64,000 bases of DNA from JBBQYD01 sp942493075 (GTDB lineage Bacteria; Verrucomicrobiota; Verrucomicrobiia; Limisphaerales; UBA8199): NCBI GenBank assembly GCA_942493075.1, contig OW818681.1, positions 806,001-870,000 of the forward strand, in the 5' to 3' direction. Shown here piece after piece: positions 35,101 to 44,037 of the stretch. Numbering within the stretch: the stretch's first letter is position 1; every line of letters begins with the position of its first letter. The position numbers were made by a program, and so were the translations under genes. The notes under the pieces were generated by a model. It was not told where the DNA came from. It worked only from the letters and a program-made list of their open reading frames with translations, and ran no database searches.

Positions 35101-35225
35101 ATCAGGAGCAAAACGATCTGCCACACCGTAAGCCAGGCAGGGTTTGTGCGCGTCTCCGAGGGGCGTCTGCAGGGTTCGCGCCAGAGTATGGCGTGGTGAA
35201 CAGGGTGCGGTTCACGGGCGATCAT
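32136..35225 (-). CDS. Reg_prop propeller sensor histidine kinase (HisKA_3 type)
   Basis: A 1029-residue sensor. After an N-terminal hydrophobic segment (about 30-48) it has two seven-bladed propellers' worth of Reg_prop repeats to about residue 640 (units such as GSLWIGYNEGVSRL, GAIWVGTAKGIGKL). A Y_Y_Y domain follows (YRFRVTACNNDGVW), one TM helix (about 788-806), the HisKA_3 phosphotransfer region with His838 in IAQELHDTLLQG, and a HATPase with KDDGRGF. In Bacteroidetes such sensors detect oligosaccharides in the periplasm and control polysaccharide-use loci. Here it is 3 bp behind an SGNH hydrolase gene and 44 bp ahead of its response regulator. It has no AraC domain, so it works as a classical two-component pair. 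Confidence 0.9.
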   Translation of the reverse strand: MIAREPHPVHHAILWREPCRRPSETRTNPAWLTVWQIVLLLMLWAAQAPGLTPLETMTQLAHSSWGPKHGIASVTGITQTKDGYLWIGTAEGLFKFDGISFSRWQPKPDEKTSGPGVNALCATSDGSLWIGYNEGVSRLHEGKLTVYTAADGLPPGEVTSLLEDRHGAIWVGTAKGIGKLVAGRWNSVGRDSGFPSGKVHVELEDRAGTLWLAVDDPSVAGGTLLGALRRGQTRVELLSDHLGTVARMREGPDLRIWVVESTGAIRPLSAHQGKVVLQSPGLALEAQDLLVDRDETVWICTVGRGLIRFTDSGAMLLQTNGASRIQDSFTEKDGLTSDFVSCVFEDREGTIWVGSAGGVDRFHDNKLASFSIREGLAFDQRLMVTSDTGAAVWTGSEQGLQRVNGQQVETLGLDWIGPGLVSGVYSFHTESPGTVWVAAQNGVGLLRNGSRSSLKLDGGLEMNNVTAMTRDKTDGLWLCDQFQGVCRVVNGKPRIFPYSDQLPASVVNAAITDSQGHVWLGFQDGSVSVYDNGQFHRYTVLQSVMAMLCDRKGRVWVAGLGGLSRFAGDHFEILTVQDGLPSNQLSTIGEDSNGDFWLAGHSSIIRVSPTELDHAITNAPHLIRAEVYDATDGLRGFPRQGRPFPVMTKAGDGKLWFATTAGLTVIHPDRMRLNTNPPPVHIVQAIVDGKTVAALPGIRFPAGTKDIKIDYTALSLVDPDKVRFRYCLEGHDKDWREAAALRQVSYPNLSPGIYRFRVTACNNDGVWAEAGATWDFSIRPAVYQTRWFFALAGGCCLLLFWGVYRWQMARVTALAEAHMNTRLEAQMNERKRIAQELHDTLLQGFTGIRLKLWALSQHLPQSPATAKEQLAKVIQQADQCLAESRSSVWALRSPRLEEAQDLASALAQAAEQLVADKKLHLNFNVIGKPRELSGVVEFNLLRIGEEAITNAVKHAQARSIDIQITFEERNVALRVKDDGRGFDPDHVPVAQREHQGLAGIRDRAAILGGTVAIKSRPGEHTEIIVIVRA

Positions 35226-35228
35226 CCG

Positions 35229-36944
35229 TCAAAGGGGATTTGCTGCGTTTGTGCCGCTGGTCGGACGGACAAATACTTGCAGCGTCTTTCTGGTGTAGTT
35301 CGAAGCGTTGTTCGAAAAGGTCCAGTCGGGGTTGGCTCCGGGTCCGTTCCCAATTCCCAGGTCGATTCCTATCGCTTTGCCGGTGGCCCAATGATTAAAG
35401 GCGAAAATCGTTTGGGCAGCCTCGATACTGTGAACCTGCATTGAGCCGCAGTCGCCGACGCGCGCCTGGTCACTGAAATCGTAAATAAGGCTGCTGGCGT
35501 GGGTAATATTCGCTGCGTTGTTGGCTGAGTAGGCCAGAGGCCAGAACTCCAGATAGCCACCGCGCAGCCCCCGGCCAGTTGCGACGCCGCGGACACTGGA
35601 GATCACGTTCATGTTTGTGACGTGCTGTTGGAAGAATGCTCCGGTTCCTGCAGCAGGCACGCCAATCTTCGCCGGGTCATCCGTGAATGCGTCCATCGAA
35701 ACCCACACGAACTGCGGCGAGGCGTCGCCTTTTTGCAGCTCCAGATAATAGGCGATCCGGGAAAAACCGCGGATTGCCCGATGGTGGTCGACCTCGTAAC
35801 GCACGGGGCTGGAGTTGTAGGAAGCGAAGTCCGGAATGCTGAGGGAATAAACCAGCGTGTAATTGGTGGCCTCGGGCGCGTTGTTAAATGCCCCGGTAGT
35901 TGGGGCAGAGGCAAATGCCGCCGTGGAGCCGGGGAGTATCATTCGGCGAGCAGGTGTGCGATCACACACATTGCTCACGGTGATTTGGTAGGCGCAACTG
36001 GGAGTCTGCTGCGTGGTGGTCAGGCGGACATCCCGGAGCGTCGTCGGATCAAGCGAGGCGCCGAGGATGCGCAAGCCGCCGTTGAGCGAATAATTGGCTG
36101 GGTTGGCTGCCTCAGAATTGACCTGCTTGCTGAAGGACACGACGAGGTTGGTCCAGGCCCGTTCTCCGGTCACATTGGCGATGACCGGCAAGTTGGTGGC
36201 GCCCAAAGTCGACACGAGATTTGTAATGGCCCTGAACCAGCAGGTGGCGATCTTTTGATAACCACTCTCATTGGGGTGCAGGCCCTCCGCCAGGTCGGAT
36301 TTCTCCAAAGCGGAGTTGAGAGGCAGAAAATAGACCTGCTCGCCCCGAGCCGCGTGGCGGGCGACGATCCCTGGAACGAACGGGTTAAAGGTAGTCTGGA
36401 TCATCTTGCCGACGTCGGGGTAATCATCGCGCAGAAAGAGGTCAGCGACGATGAGCTTTGCGGCAGGCCGGTGTGATGTGATCCTGGAGATCAGATGGTC
36501 CAACCGGCTGGTTGCGGAAGTGAGCTCCTGATTCTGGGCAAAATCATTCACTCCGATCTGCAACAGAATGAGATCGGGTTCAGGGAGTTGGTTAGCCCAC
36601 GCGCAAAACCCGGCATCAATCTGTTCAATCCGACAACCGGAATGCCCTTCGTGGCGGGGGTCTGCCAGGCCTGGGGCTCCGTTGGCCGTTAGCGAGCCGA
36701 CAAACTCAAAGTTGTAGCCGGCGTTAGTGAGCATGTGGTACAGCGGCGCGCGGTAGCCTCCTGGAACGAACGAGCCCAGTGTGATTGAATCTCCTAACGG
36801 CATGATCCAGAGCGGCACCGGAGCCGCTGATGCTGATGGGATCGCGAGCCAGACCGTAAGCGCGATGAGCCCATGAGACCAAAGCGACACCCTGTTTCGC
36901 AGCTTGGAACAGTGCAGGCTTATTCGGAGAACGTCTGAAAACAT
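35229..36944 (-). CDS. Secreted SGNH/GDSL hydrolase
   Basis: A 571-residue protein with a leader (hydrophobic about 24-40). The SGNH domain spans roughly 45-250: block I IMPLGDSITLG (Ser nucleophile), Gly in block II, block III IGVNDF (Asn), block V EGLHPNESGY (Asp/His pair replaced by the usual D-x-x-H form L-H-P). Beyond 250 lies a beta domain and a C-terminal jelly-roll-like part. Likely an esterase or acetylesterase acting on polysaccharide decorations. The start of the sensor kinase is 3 bp after its stop, so the enzyme and its putative two-component control system form one operon. A second SGNH enzyme lies divergently next door. Confidence 0.8.
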   Translation of the reverse strand: MFSDVLRISLHCSKLRNRVSLWSHGLIALTVWLAIPSASAAPVPLWIMPLGDSITLGSFVPGGYRAPLYHMLTNAGYNFEFVGSLTANGAPGLADPRHEGHSGCRIEQIDAGFCAWANQLPEPDLILLQIGVNDFAQNQELTSATSRLDHLISRITSHRPAAKLIVADLFLRDDYPDVGKMIQTTFNPFVPGIVARHAARGEQVYFLPLNSALEKSDLAEGLHPNESGYQKIATCWFRAITNLVSTLGATNLPVIANVTGERAWTNLVVSFSKQVNSEAANPANYSLNGGLRILGASLDPTTLRDVRLTTTQQTPSCAYQITVSNVCDRTPARRMILPGSTAAFASAPTTGAFNNAPEATNYTLVYSLSIPDFASYNSSPVRYEVDHHRAIRGFSRIAYYLELQKGDASPQFVWVSMDAFTDDPAKIGVPAAGTGAFFQQHVTNMNVISSVRGVATGRGLRGGYLEFWPLAYSANNAANITHASSLIYDFSDQARVGDCGSMQVHSIEAAQTIFAFNHWATGKAIGIDLGIGNGPGANPDWTFSNNASNYTRKTLQVFVRPTSGTNAANPL

Positions 36945-37422
36945 GTGTTCCTAATAGAGGGATCGTACATCACGACGCCCTTGGCCTTCAACCCTCAACT
37001 TGTGATTGATTGGGGAAGTCACGAAAGAGAATTGCCCAGGAGGGAAACCAAGGGAACAGAGGGGAAAACCCTGAAAGGGAACAGCAAGGCATTGTGAACA
37101 GAAGAGGAGCCAAGGCAACGAAGGCCAGAGAATTCTCAGTTTCATCCGACCCGAGGCACAGCGTCTGTGCTGGTATGCCTTGCGGGATGCTGAGGTAAAC
37201 GGCTCCGGCTCCGGTGGTATCGCGCTGGCGCGCTCAACCACCGGCTGATAGCTTGGAACCCTTCGGGTTCTCCAGGTAGGGCGGTGTGACGGTGCGGCGG
37301 TCCTGCCCACCTTCAGGAAGCCGCCGTTCTTAGGCAGGCCCTGGTAATACTAAAGCACTATTACCGTTTAACCCGGTTGGAAGATCGTTTTCACGATCCA
37401 TGACGCCTATCATGACTTCTTT
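36945..37422. other. Divergent intergenic region
   Basis: It separates the SGNH operon from the repeat-domain protein. It contains a purine-rich run (CCAGGAGGGAAACCAAGGG and GAACAGAGGGGAAAACCC) related to the GAACAGGAGGGG unit elsewhere, a CGGCTCCGGCTCCGG run near 37200, and a hairpin GGATCG-reading pair GAAGATCG/CGATCC near 37380-37399. No gene and no recognisable riboswitch was seen. Confidence 0.5.
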
Positions 37423-40269
37423 GTGCTGATGAAAAGACTATTCAACTCCTATTCTGGCCGAGGCGTCCTTCTTTCTTTCTTGTTTGCTTTGCAATGGGTG
37501 TGTGGCGTGGAGCCGGGGCTGGCCGCGGGCAGCGTCACAGCCTATTCCGCGAGCGTGAGCGGGCCGATTGGGCAAGTTGCCGACAATGCCGGCCTGAATA
37601 TCGGACACACCTTTACCGCAAGACATGGAGACATCCGGGTGCTTCAATTGGGCGTCTACGATTTCGGCGGCGACGGGCTGAAAGCGCCGCATTTGGTGAT
37701 CTTCTTCAGCAACACGGTCAATGTGGCTTCCGTGACGGTGCCCGCCGGCACGAGCGCCCCACTTATCAACGGCTGCCGGTTTGTGCCGCTGGCCGCTCCG
37801 CTGGTGTTGTCGGCGGGCCAATACTCCGTGGTGGTCTATCAGATGAACGGTGGTTCGGCGAGCGATGCATATGGCGACATCAGCGGGGCCAATAACACCT
37901 TCAACGGCGGGGATGATTTTACGGATGGCGGCAGCGTCTATGAATTCACGACTCACACCAGTGCTTATCCCGGCAAAGGCGGGGCTTCCCTGGGCAGCAG
38001 CGCCTCCAATCTTGGAAGCGCCTCATTCATTTACGAGGTGTCCTCCCTCAATCCAAGCTATATAGCCGACAGCGCAAAGACGGCCTATGGCGCGAATGCG
38101 GACAATACGGGATTAAACATCGGCCATACTTTTACGGTGGTGAGCAACGCCATCCAGATCTTGAATCTCGGAGTCTTTGATTACGGCGCGGACGGCCTCA
38201 ACGCATCCCATGTTGTAACCTTATTCACCAATTCCGCGGGGACGTATCTGCCGATCTCAGGGGGAACCACCACGGTTCCGGCCGGGACAGCCGGGCCGTT
38301 CGCGAAGGGATTCCGCTTTGCGGCATTGCCAGCGGCGCTGACTCTGCCCGCAGGCCGTTACGCGGTGATTGCCTATCAAATGAACGGAGGCAGCACAAGC
38401 GACGGGTATGGCGAAGCCAACGCATCCAGTTTCAACGGTGACGGCTATGTGAGCGATGACGCTTTTACTCCGTATCAGTTCACCGACGCTGCAAGCCCGA
38501 GTTATCCGAATTCCGGTGGTTCAGCGAACCTCGCTTGCGCTTCGTTCGACTATGCTCCGGTTGCCGGCGCAGTGAGCCAAACCGTGGGCTTCACGGCAAG
38601 CACCAGCGGCCCATACGGGGTGAACGGAAACAACACCGGATTGAACATTGGAAATGTGTTTTCTGTGAGCGGCACCAACATCCTGGTCTCCAGCCTGGGT
38701 GTGTATGATTATGCCGGCAACGGTCTGGCTTCCGCGCACACTGTTTCGCTTTTTGTTCAGTTGGGGACTGCCTATGCGCCTGTCACTGGCGGTTCTGTAG
38801 TGGTGCCAGCCGGTACCAACGCCGTTCTGGTGAACGCCTATCGTTTCGCGCCGCTGCCGGTCCCGGTCGCCCTGCCGCCGGGAAAATATGCGGTCATCGC
38901 TTATCAAATGAATGGGGGAGCCAACAGTGACCCCTATAGTGACCTCACCGGCGCTAATAATGGGTTCAACGGCGGAGCCCACTTATTTAACGGAGGCAGC
39001 ATCTATGAGTTCACGACGAGTGGGAGCCCAAGCTTCCCCGGTACAGGCGGCGGGAATAACGGCACAACCGCAGGTAACTTTGGTTGTGCCTCGCTAACAT
39101 ATTCCCTGACTCCCACCGCTTCTGTCGCCGTCTGCGCTCCTGTCATCACGCCTCAGTTGAGCTACTACAACCCTGGAGAGTCGGTTTCACTGACCGCAAA
39201 TGCGTTTGGCAGTTCGCCCATCACGTACCAGTGGTACTACGGCAGCCCCCTCGTTCCGATTCCGGGTGCTACCAATGCCGTCCTGGTCCTGACAAACCTG
39301 CGTCCGGTCCATCGCATGGGACATGCGGGAGGTTATGCGGCCTCGGCCCAGAATGCTCTGGGTGGGCCGATCATGAGCACAAATCCCCAGCAGGTTAGTG
39401 TTGCCCCGATTCCTCCCTCAACGCCTCTGAAGATCATGCCGCTGGGGGACTCTATCACTTACGGGCAGGGTGCCGCGGGCGGGTATCGTGCGCCGCTGTT
39501 CCAGATGCTGGTCAGCAGTAATTTCAATGTGATGTTTGTCGGATCACAAAAAAATAACCCGGCTTCATGGCTGCCATCCAAGGACCATGAAGGCCACTCT
39601 GGTTATCGGATCGACCAGATCACATCGGGATTCTCAGCCTGGGTGAACGCGGTTGCCAGCCCTGACATCATCCTGTTGCTGATTGGCACTAATGATTACG
39701 GACAGCAATATGCCACGCCTTCCGCGACCAACCGGTTCGACCGGCTTATCTGGCACATTGCCACGAATCGGCCAAACGCGAAATTAATTGTGGCCAACGT
39801 GGTGTTGCGTACCGACAACTCGACTTATGAGAACCAGATTCAAGCTGGTCTCAACAGATCTATACCGGGTATTGTGAAAAGTCATGCAGCGCTGGGACAT
39901 CGGGTGTCCTTCGTGGATATGCATGCCGCGCTGGGCGCCTCTGATCTCATCGACGGGCTGCACCCCAATCAATCTGGCTATGACAAGATGGCGGCAGCCT
40001 GGAGCAAGGCGATTATGGAACTGATTCCGCCGCCAGGCAGCACCAATGCGAGCGTGCTGCCGGCTGGCACTCATTGCACACTGACTTACTGCGGAATCCC
40101 GCAATGCGAATACATAACACAGCGCTCGACCAATCTCGCACCTGGGAGCTGGCTTCCCATCAGCACGAACATTGCGCCTGCGGCGGGGGCCATCGAGGTG
40201 TTTGACTCTTATTCAGACCTCCCTGGGGCGGCCACTCGCTCGGCTTTCTACCGCCTGGTGCAGCAGTGA
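37423..40269 (+). CDS. Secreted protein: three DUF4082-like modules, Ig-like domain, SGNH hydrolase
   Basis: A 948-residue protein with a signal peptide (about 1-35). Three modules of about 180 residues follow (starting near 40, 213 and 386), each with GLNIGHTFT or similar, LGVYD(F/Y)G, VTVPAGT, (V/I)AYQMNGG and a Ser-Tyr-Pro-rich end. An Ig-like domain comes next (about 575-660), then an SGNH hydrolase (IMPLGDSITYGQG, block III IGTNDYG, block V DGLHPNQSGY). The last 70 residues end in the FYRL module found in other secreted proteins here. The modules resemble DUF4082 by eye and may bind polysaccharide. The enzyme is paralogous to the hydrolase in the divergent operon. Confidence 0.75.
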   Translation: MLMKRLFNSYSGRGVLLSFLFALQWVCGVEPGLAAGSVTAYSASVSGPIGQVADNAGLNIGHTFTARHGDIRVLQLGVYDFGGDGLKAPHLVIFFSNTVNVASVTVPAGTSAPLINGCRFVPLAAPLVLSAGQYSVVVYQMNGGSASDAYGDISGANNTFNGGDDFTDGGSVYEFTTHTSAYPGKGGASLGSSASNLGSASFIYEVSSLNPSYIADSAKTAYGANADNTGLNIGHTFTVVSNAIQILNLGVFDYGADGLNASHVVTLFTNSAGTYLPISGGTTTVPAGTAGPFAKGFRFAALPAALTLPAGRYAVIAYQMNGGSTSDGYGEANASSFNGDGYVSDDAFTPYQFTDAASPSYPNSGGSANLACASFDYAPVAGAVSQTVGFTASTSGPYGVNGNNTGLNIGNVFSVSGTNILVSSLGVYDYAGNGLASAHTVSLFVQLGTAYAPVTGGSVVVPAGTNAVLVNAYRFAPLPVPVALPPGKYAVIAYQMNGGANSDPYSDLTGANNGFNGGAHLFNGGSIYEFTTSGSPSFPGTGGGNNGTTAGNFGCASLTYSLTPTASVAVCAPVITPQLSYYNPGESVSLTANAFGSSPITYQWYYGSPLVPIPGATNAVLVLTNLRPVHRMGHAGGYAASAQNALGGPIMSTNPQQVSVAPIPPSTPLKIMPLGDSITYGQGAAGGYRAPLFQMLVSSNFNVMFVGSQKNNPASWLPSKDHEGHSGYRIDQITSGFSAWVNAVASPDIILLLIGTNDYGQQYATPSATNRFDRLIWHIATNRPNAKLIVANVVLRTDNSTYENQIQAGLNRSIPGIVKSHAALGHRVSFVDMHAALGASDLIDGLHPNQSGYDKMAAAWSKAIMELIPPPGSTNASVLPAGTHCTLTYCGIPQCEYITQRSTNLAPGSWLPISTNIAPAAGAIEVFDSYSDLPGAATRSAFYRLVQQ

Positions 40270-40495
40270 CCTTCTGCGACATCCAGTTTTCGAACGAGCC
40301 GGGGACTAGTCCAAAAGTATTAGTCAGCGCTAGGCTAGTTGGCTGGTTGAATGACGGGACAGACCTGCCATCATGGGCAGTGCCTTGCAAGCGACCAGAC
40401 GTATAACTCCACGTTGAACCAGGACCCGGGATGGGTCTGTGAATGCAACCGTTTTAGAAGGCAAACCTCGAATAGAACAACCAACCTAGATCAAA
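40270..40495. other. Intergenic region between two repeat-domain genes
   Basis: 226 bp with small inverted repeats (CTGCCATCATGGGCAG near 40367-40382). No T-run, tRNA or known riboswitch motif was identified. It presumably holds the promoter of the following gene. Confidence 0.4.
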
Positions 40496-43400
40496 ATGAA
40501 GAAACAGTGTTTCATCGCGGCAGCCTTGGCTGCCTTCACTTGGCTGGGCGCCTCTGCCAACGCGCAGACGGCAGCCTATTTTGCCAACTCAAGCACCCCT
40601 TACGGTGGCGCCGCCAATAACAGCGGGCTGAACATCGGCCAGAGCTTCACCGTCGCCAGCACCAACATACAAGTCCTGAGCCTGGGTGTTTATGATTTCG
40701 GGGCAGATGGGTTGAAGGCAGCCCACGATGTCATCCTGTTCAGCAACCAGACTGCGCTTGCTTCGGTGACGGTGCCTGCCGGGACGACCGCAAGTCTGAA
40801 AAACGGGTTTCGTTACATGACTCTAGCCAGCCCGCTAATCCTCTCAGCGGGGACTTACTCAGTGGTTGCCTATCAGATGAATGGCACCGCCAATAACAGC
40901 GACGGCTACGGCGATACCGGCAGCCCAGCCTGCAACGGCTTCAACGGCACGTTTAACCTTCAGCACATTCAGACTGTTTTTGAGTTCTCGACCAGCGCCA
41001 ACGCATACCCGGGGACTGGCGGAGGCTCCCTGGGCACGGCTTCGGCGAACCTGGCTGGTGCGTCGTTCCTTTACACTGACTTCAGCCCGGTGACCATTGC
41101 CTATACCGCGGACCCGGCGATGGCCAGGTTCGGTGGTGCGGCCAACAACGACGGGCTTAACATCGGGCACAAGTTCACAGTGAATGGACTTGGTATTACG
41201 ATCTTTGACCTGGGTGTGTTTGATTACCAGGCTGACGGCTTGGCTGCCGCCCATAATGTAACCCTCTTCACCAATGACATCCCGCTGGCTAATGTGAATG
41301 TTCCTGCCGGGACGGCTGCTCCCTTGGGCAACGGGTTCCGTTTCGCCCCGCTGGACGCACCACTCACGCTGCCCGCAGGCAATTATTCCATCATTGTCTA
41401 TCAAATGAATGGTCGCACCACTAGCGATCCCTATTGCGAAGAAAACGTGAGCGGGTTCAACGCCAGTGGCAATCTGGAGAACAACGGGTACAGCCCATAC
41501 GTGTTTAACAGCAATGACACTCCTGATTATCCGACGGGTGGTGATAACAAAAATTTCGCCGTCTGCTCGTTTACTTACACTAATGTCATGTCCCCGCCGT
41601 TGATCACGGAACAGTCTCCTACGAACGTGACAGTATTCGTCGGCTCCGCTCCCACCTTCAGGGTCCTGGCTACTGGCATTCCTGCGGTTTTTACCTATCA
41701 GTGGTATCTCAACGGAACCACTCCCATTAACGGGGCCACTAACGCTAACTATACGCCAGGGCAGGTGGCTATGACGGATGCCGGGAAAGTCTTTAGCTGC
41801 ACAGTGGCGAACCCCTCCGGAACCACCAACACTCACCGAATGACCTTGAAGGTCGTTGCAGCGCCAACACAGACCTATCCCTCCACGATCATGGCCGACC
41901 GCCCTCTCGGTTACTGGCGGATGGATGAAGCCCCCGATGATGGACTCGGAAACAACGGTGTGATCTGTAACGACTATTTGGGCGGATATGGCGGCTCCTA
42001 TGCAAACACGATCCTCGCTCTCCCCGGCTCACTTGCGAATGATCCAAACAAGGCGGCGGATTTCGGTACTCTTGCGATCGCAGATTCCTATGTAGGCGAA
42101 ATTTTTGGTGTGGATTTTGCCACCAATGCCAATGCCACATTCTCAATCGAGGCTTGGGTCAATGGGACCATGGCTTCCTATGACGCCGGTATCGTTTCAA
42201 AGGGCGTTACTGAGCAATTCTGTCTGGACACCGGCGGGTCGGGCCACGCCTTCCGCTTCTTTGTCCGCGACGCCGCTGGTTCGGCTCATGTTGCTTCGGG
42301 CACCAATGTCCTCGATGGCACCTGGCATCACTTGGTCGGAGTTTGCGACGAGGTGAACGGCGCTGTCTTGTTGTATGTGGACGGTCAGTTGAGCGGTTCG
42401 AACAGCATGCCCTCGCAAGCGGGGGTAAAGAGCAGCAGCGCGCCCGTGGCGATTGGCGCCCGTCGCTCCAGCAGCAACAACAGCTATGACTGGCAATTCT
42501 TCGGCAGCATTGATGAAGTGGCTGTTTATACCAGCGCTCTGAGTCTTAACCAGGTGTTGTCGCATTACTATGCCGCTGGCGTGAGGCCAAGAATCGTCCA
42601 GGCGCCAGCCAACGCGACCGTCTCCGAAGGCGGTTCCGCAACCTTTAGTGCCGTTGCCCTGGGGACGAGCCCGCTCTCTTATCAATGGTACGACGCGACT
42701 TCCGGCACTCCCGGCACGCCGCTGGCCCAGGCCACCAACTCCACCCTCGTGTTGAACGGAGTAAGCGCTGCCCAGAGTGGCACGTTGTATCTCGTGGTAG
42801 TAACCAATGCTTTCGGTTCAATCACCAGTGAGTATGCGCAATTGACCGTGGTTGCAGGCCCGCCGGTCATCCAGGTGGACGTCCCGACGCAAACCATCGC
42901 TTATGTTGGCCGCACGGCAACCATCAGTGTGGACGCAGGTGGAACCTTGCCGCTGCAATACCAATGGAAGCTCAATGGAGTGGCGCTGACTGATGGCGCT
43001 CAAGTGACCGGATCGCGAACCAACGTGTTAACCCTGATCAATGTCCAGTCGAGCCAATCCGGCGCGCAGTATCAGGTGGAGATATCCAACAGCCAGGGCG
43101 GGCCGGTGAGCAGCAGCATAGGGACCTTGCAAGTCATCAAGGTGCCTTCCTTCGCCTCTGATGGCCTGGGCTGGCAACTGAATGGAACGCCCTCGCCGGC
43201 AACCTTTGGCCAAAATGTGCTGACTCTGACTGACGGCGGCAACAGTCAGGCAAAGAGTGCCTATTTCGGCTTCCCACTCTATGTCGGCGGCTTCCAGGCA
43301 TCCTTCACCTATCAGGATGTGTCTGTTAACGGAGCTGATGGTGCTGCGTTTGTCCTGCAGAATTCCCCCGCTGGAACGGCGGCTCTGGGCGGAGCCGGAG

Positions 43401-43966
43401 GCGGCTTGGGCTTCTCCGGCATCACGCCGAGCGCTGCTGTTTTGTTCAACATCTATCAATCACCCGGCATCGGATTCGGCACCAATGGTGCCCGATCCGG
43501 CAACTATGCCGGGACTTCACCGGTGAACATCGCGAATGGAAACGCAATCAGCGTGAAACTCACCTATACGGAGCCGAATCTCAAAGTCGAGCTGACGGAT
43601 CAGGCCACTCAGGACACATTCAGCACGAACCTGGTTGTTGGAAGTCTGCCCGCCATCGTAGGGGCTGAGACCGCCTATGTCGGGTTCAGTGGTGCAGACG
43701 GTGCTTCTACTTCCATTCAGACGATCAGCGACTTCTCCTACAAACCGCTTGTTCCGTTGAACGTCCAGGCTGCTGGAACTGGTTCGTTGGTTATTACATG
43801 GCCGGCTTCAGTCGGCGGCTATTCGGTTCAATATCGGACTGATTTGACGACTGGCACCTGGCAGGCTCTCACCGGTGCGGTGATCCAGGTAAACGGCAAG
43901 AACCAAGTCACCGTTTCACAGCCAGGCCAGCAGGTCTTCTATCGACTGGTGATGACAACTGAGTAA
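40496..43966 (+). CDS. Secreted multi-domain protein: two DUF4082-like modules, Ig-like, LamG and lectin-like domains
   Basis: A 1156-residue protein with a signal peptide (MKKQCFIAAALAAFTWLGAS). It has two DUF4082-like modules (about 22-195 and 196-362), an Ig-like domain (about 365-455), a LamG/concanavalin domain (about 465-690, with FSIEAWVNG and WHHLVGVCDE). Two further Ig-like domains span about 695-880. A legume-lectin-like fold follows (VNGADGAAFVLQNSP, GLGFSGI) to about 1085, and a C-terminal module of about 65 residues ends FYRLVMTTE. No catalytic motif is seen; it is a probable adhesin or polysaccharide-binding scaffold. It shares its N-terminal modules with the preceding gene, pointing to domain duplication. 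Confidence 0.75.
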   Translation: MKKQCFIAAALAAFTWLGASANAQTAAYFANSSTPYGGAANNSGLNIGQSFTVASTNIQVLSLGVYDFGADGLKAAHDVILFSNQTALASVTVPAGTTASLKNGFRYMTLASPLILSAGTYSVVAYQMNGTANNSDGYGDTGSPACNGFNGTFNLQHIQTVFEFSTSANAYPGTGGGSLGTASANLAGASFLYTDFSPVTIAYTADPAMARFGGAANNDGLNIGHKFTVNGLGITIFDLGVFDYQADGLAAAHNVTLFTNDIPLANVNVPAGTAAPLGNGFRFAPLDAPLTLPAGNYSIIVYQMNGRTTSDPYCEENVSGFNASGNLENNGYSPYVFNSNDTPDYPTGGDNKNFAVCSFTYTNVMSPPLITEQSPTNVTVFVGSAPTFRVLATGIPAVFTYQWYLNGTTPINGATNANYTPGQVAMTDAGKVFSCTVANPSGTTNTHRMTLKVVAAPTQTYPSTIMADRPLGYWRMDEAPDDGLGNNGVICNDYLGGYGGSYANTILALPGSLANDPNKAADFGTLAIADSYVGEIFGVDFATNANATFSIEAWVNGTMASYDAGIVSKGVTEQFCLDTGGSGHAFRFFVRDAAGSAHVASGTNVLDGTWHHLVGVCDEVNGAVLLYVDGQLSGSNSMPSQAGVKSSSAPVAIGARRSSSNNSYDWQFFGSIDEVAVYTSALSLNQVLSHYYAAGVRPRIVQAPANATVSEGGSATFSAVALGTSPLSYQWYDATSGTPGTPLAQATNSTLVLNGVSAAQSGTLYLVVVTNAFGSITSEYAQLTVVAGPPVIQVDVPTQTIAYVGRTATISVDAGGTLPLQYQWKLNGVALTDGAQVTGSRTNVLTLINVQSSQSGAQYQVEISNSQGGPVSSSIGTLQVIKVPSFASDGLGWQLNGTPSPATFGQNVLTLTDGGNSQAKSAYFGFPLYVGGFQASFTYQDVSVNGADGAAFVLQNSPAGTAALGGAGGGLGFSGITPSAAVLFNIYQSPGIGFGTNGARSGNYAGTSPVNIANGNAISVKLTYTEPNLKVELTDQATQDTFSTNLVVGSLPAIVGAETAYVGFSGADGASTSIQTISDFSYKPLVPLNVQAAGTGSLVITWPASVGGYSVQYRTDLTTGTWQALTGAVIQVNGKNQVTVSQPGQQVFYRLVMTTE

Positions 43967-43990
43967 CGGGGATAACCCGATCGGTGATAA

Positions 43991-44022
43991 GGGTGCATCC
44001 TGGCGAAAGCTCGGATGCACCC
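43991..44022 (+). terminator. Intrinsic terminator
   Basis: GGGTGCATCC pairs with GGATGCACCC around a 12-nt loop, followed by TTTCTATT, 25 bp after the stop of the lectin-like gene. Confidence 0.8.
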
Positions 44023-44037
44023 TTTCTATTACAATGC

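Noticed and set aside
40270..40495. Riboswitch in the leader of the lectin-like gene
   Set aside because: Only a weak CTGCCATCATGGGCAG inverted repeat; no conserved block of c-di-GMP or other riboswitch classes was recognisable.
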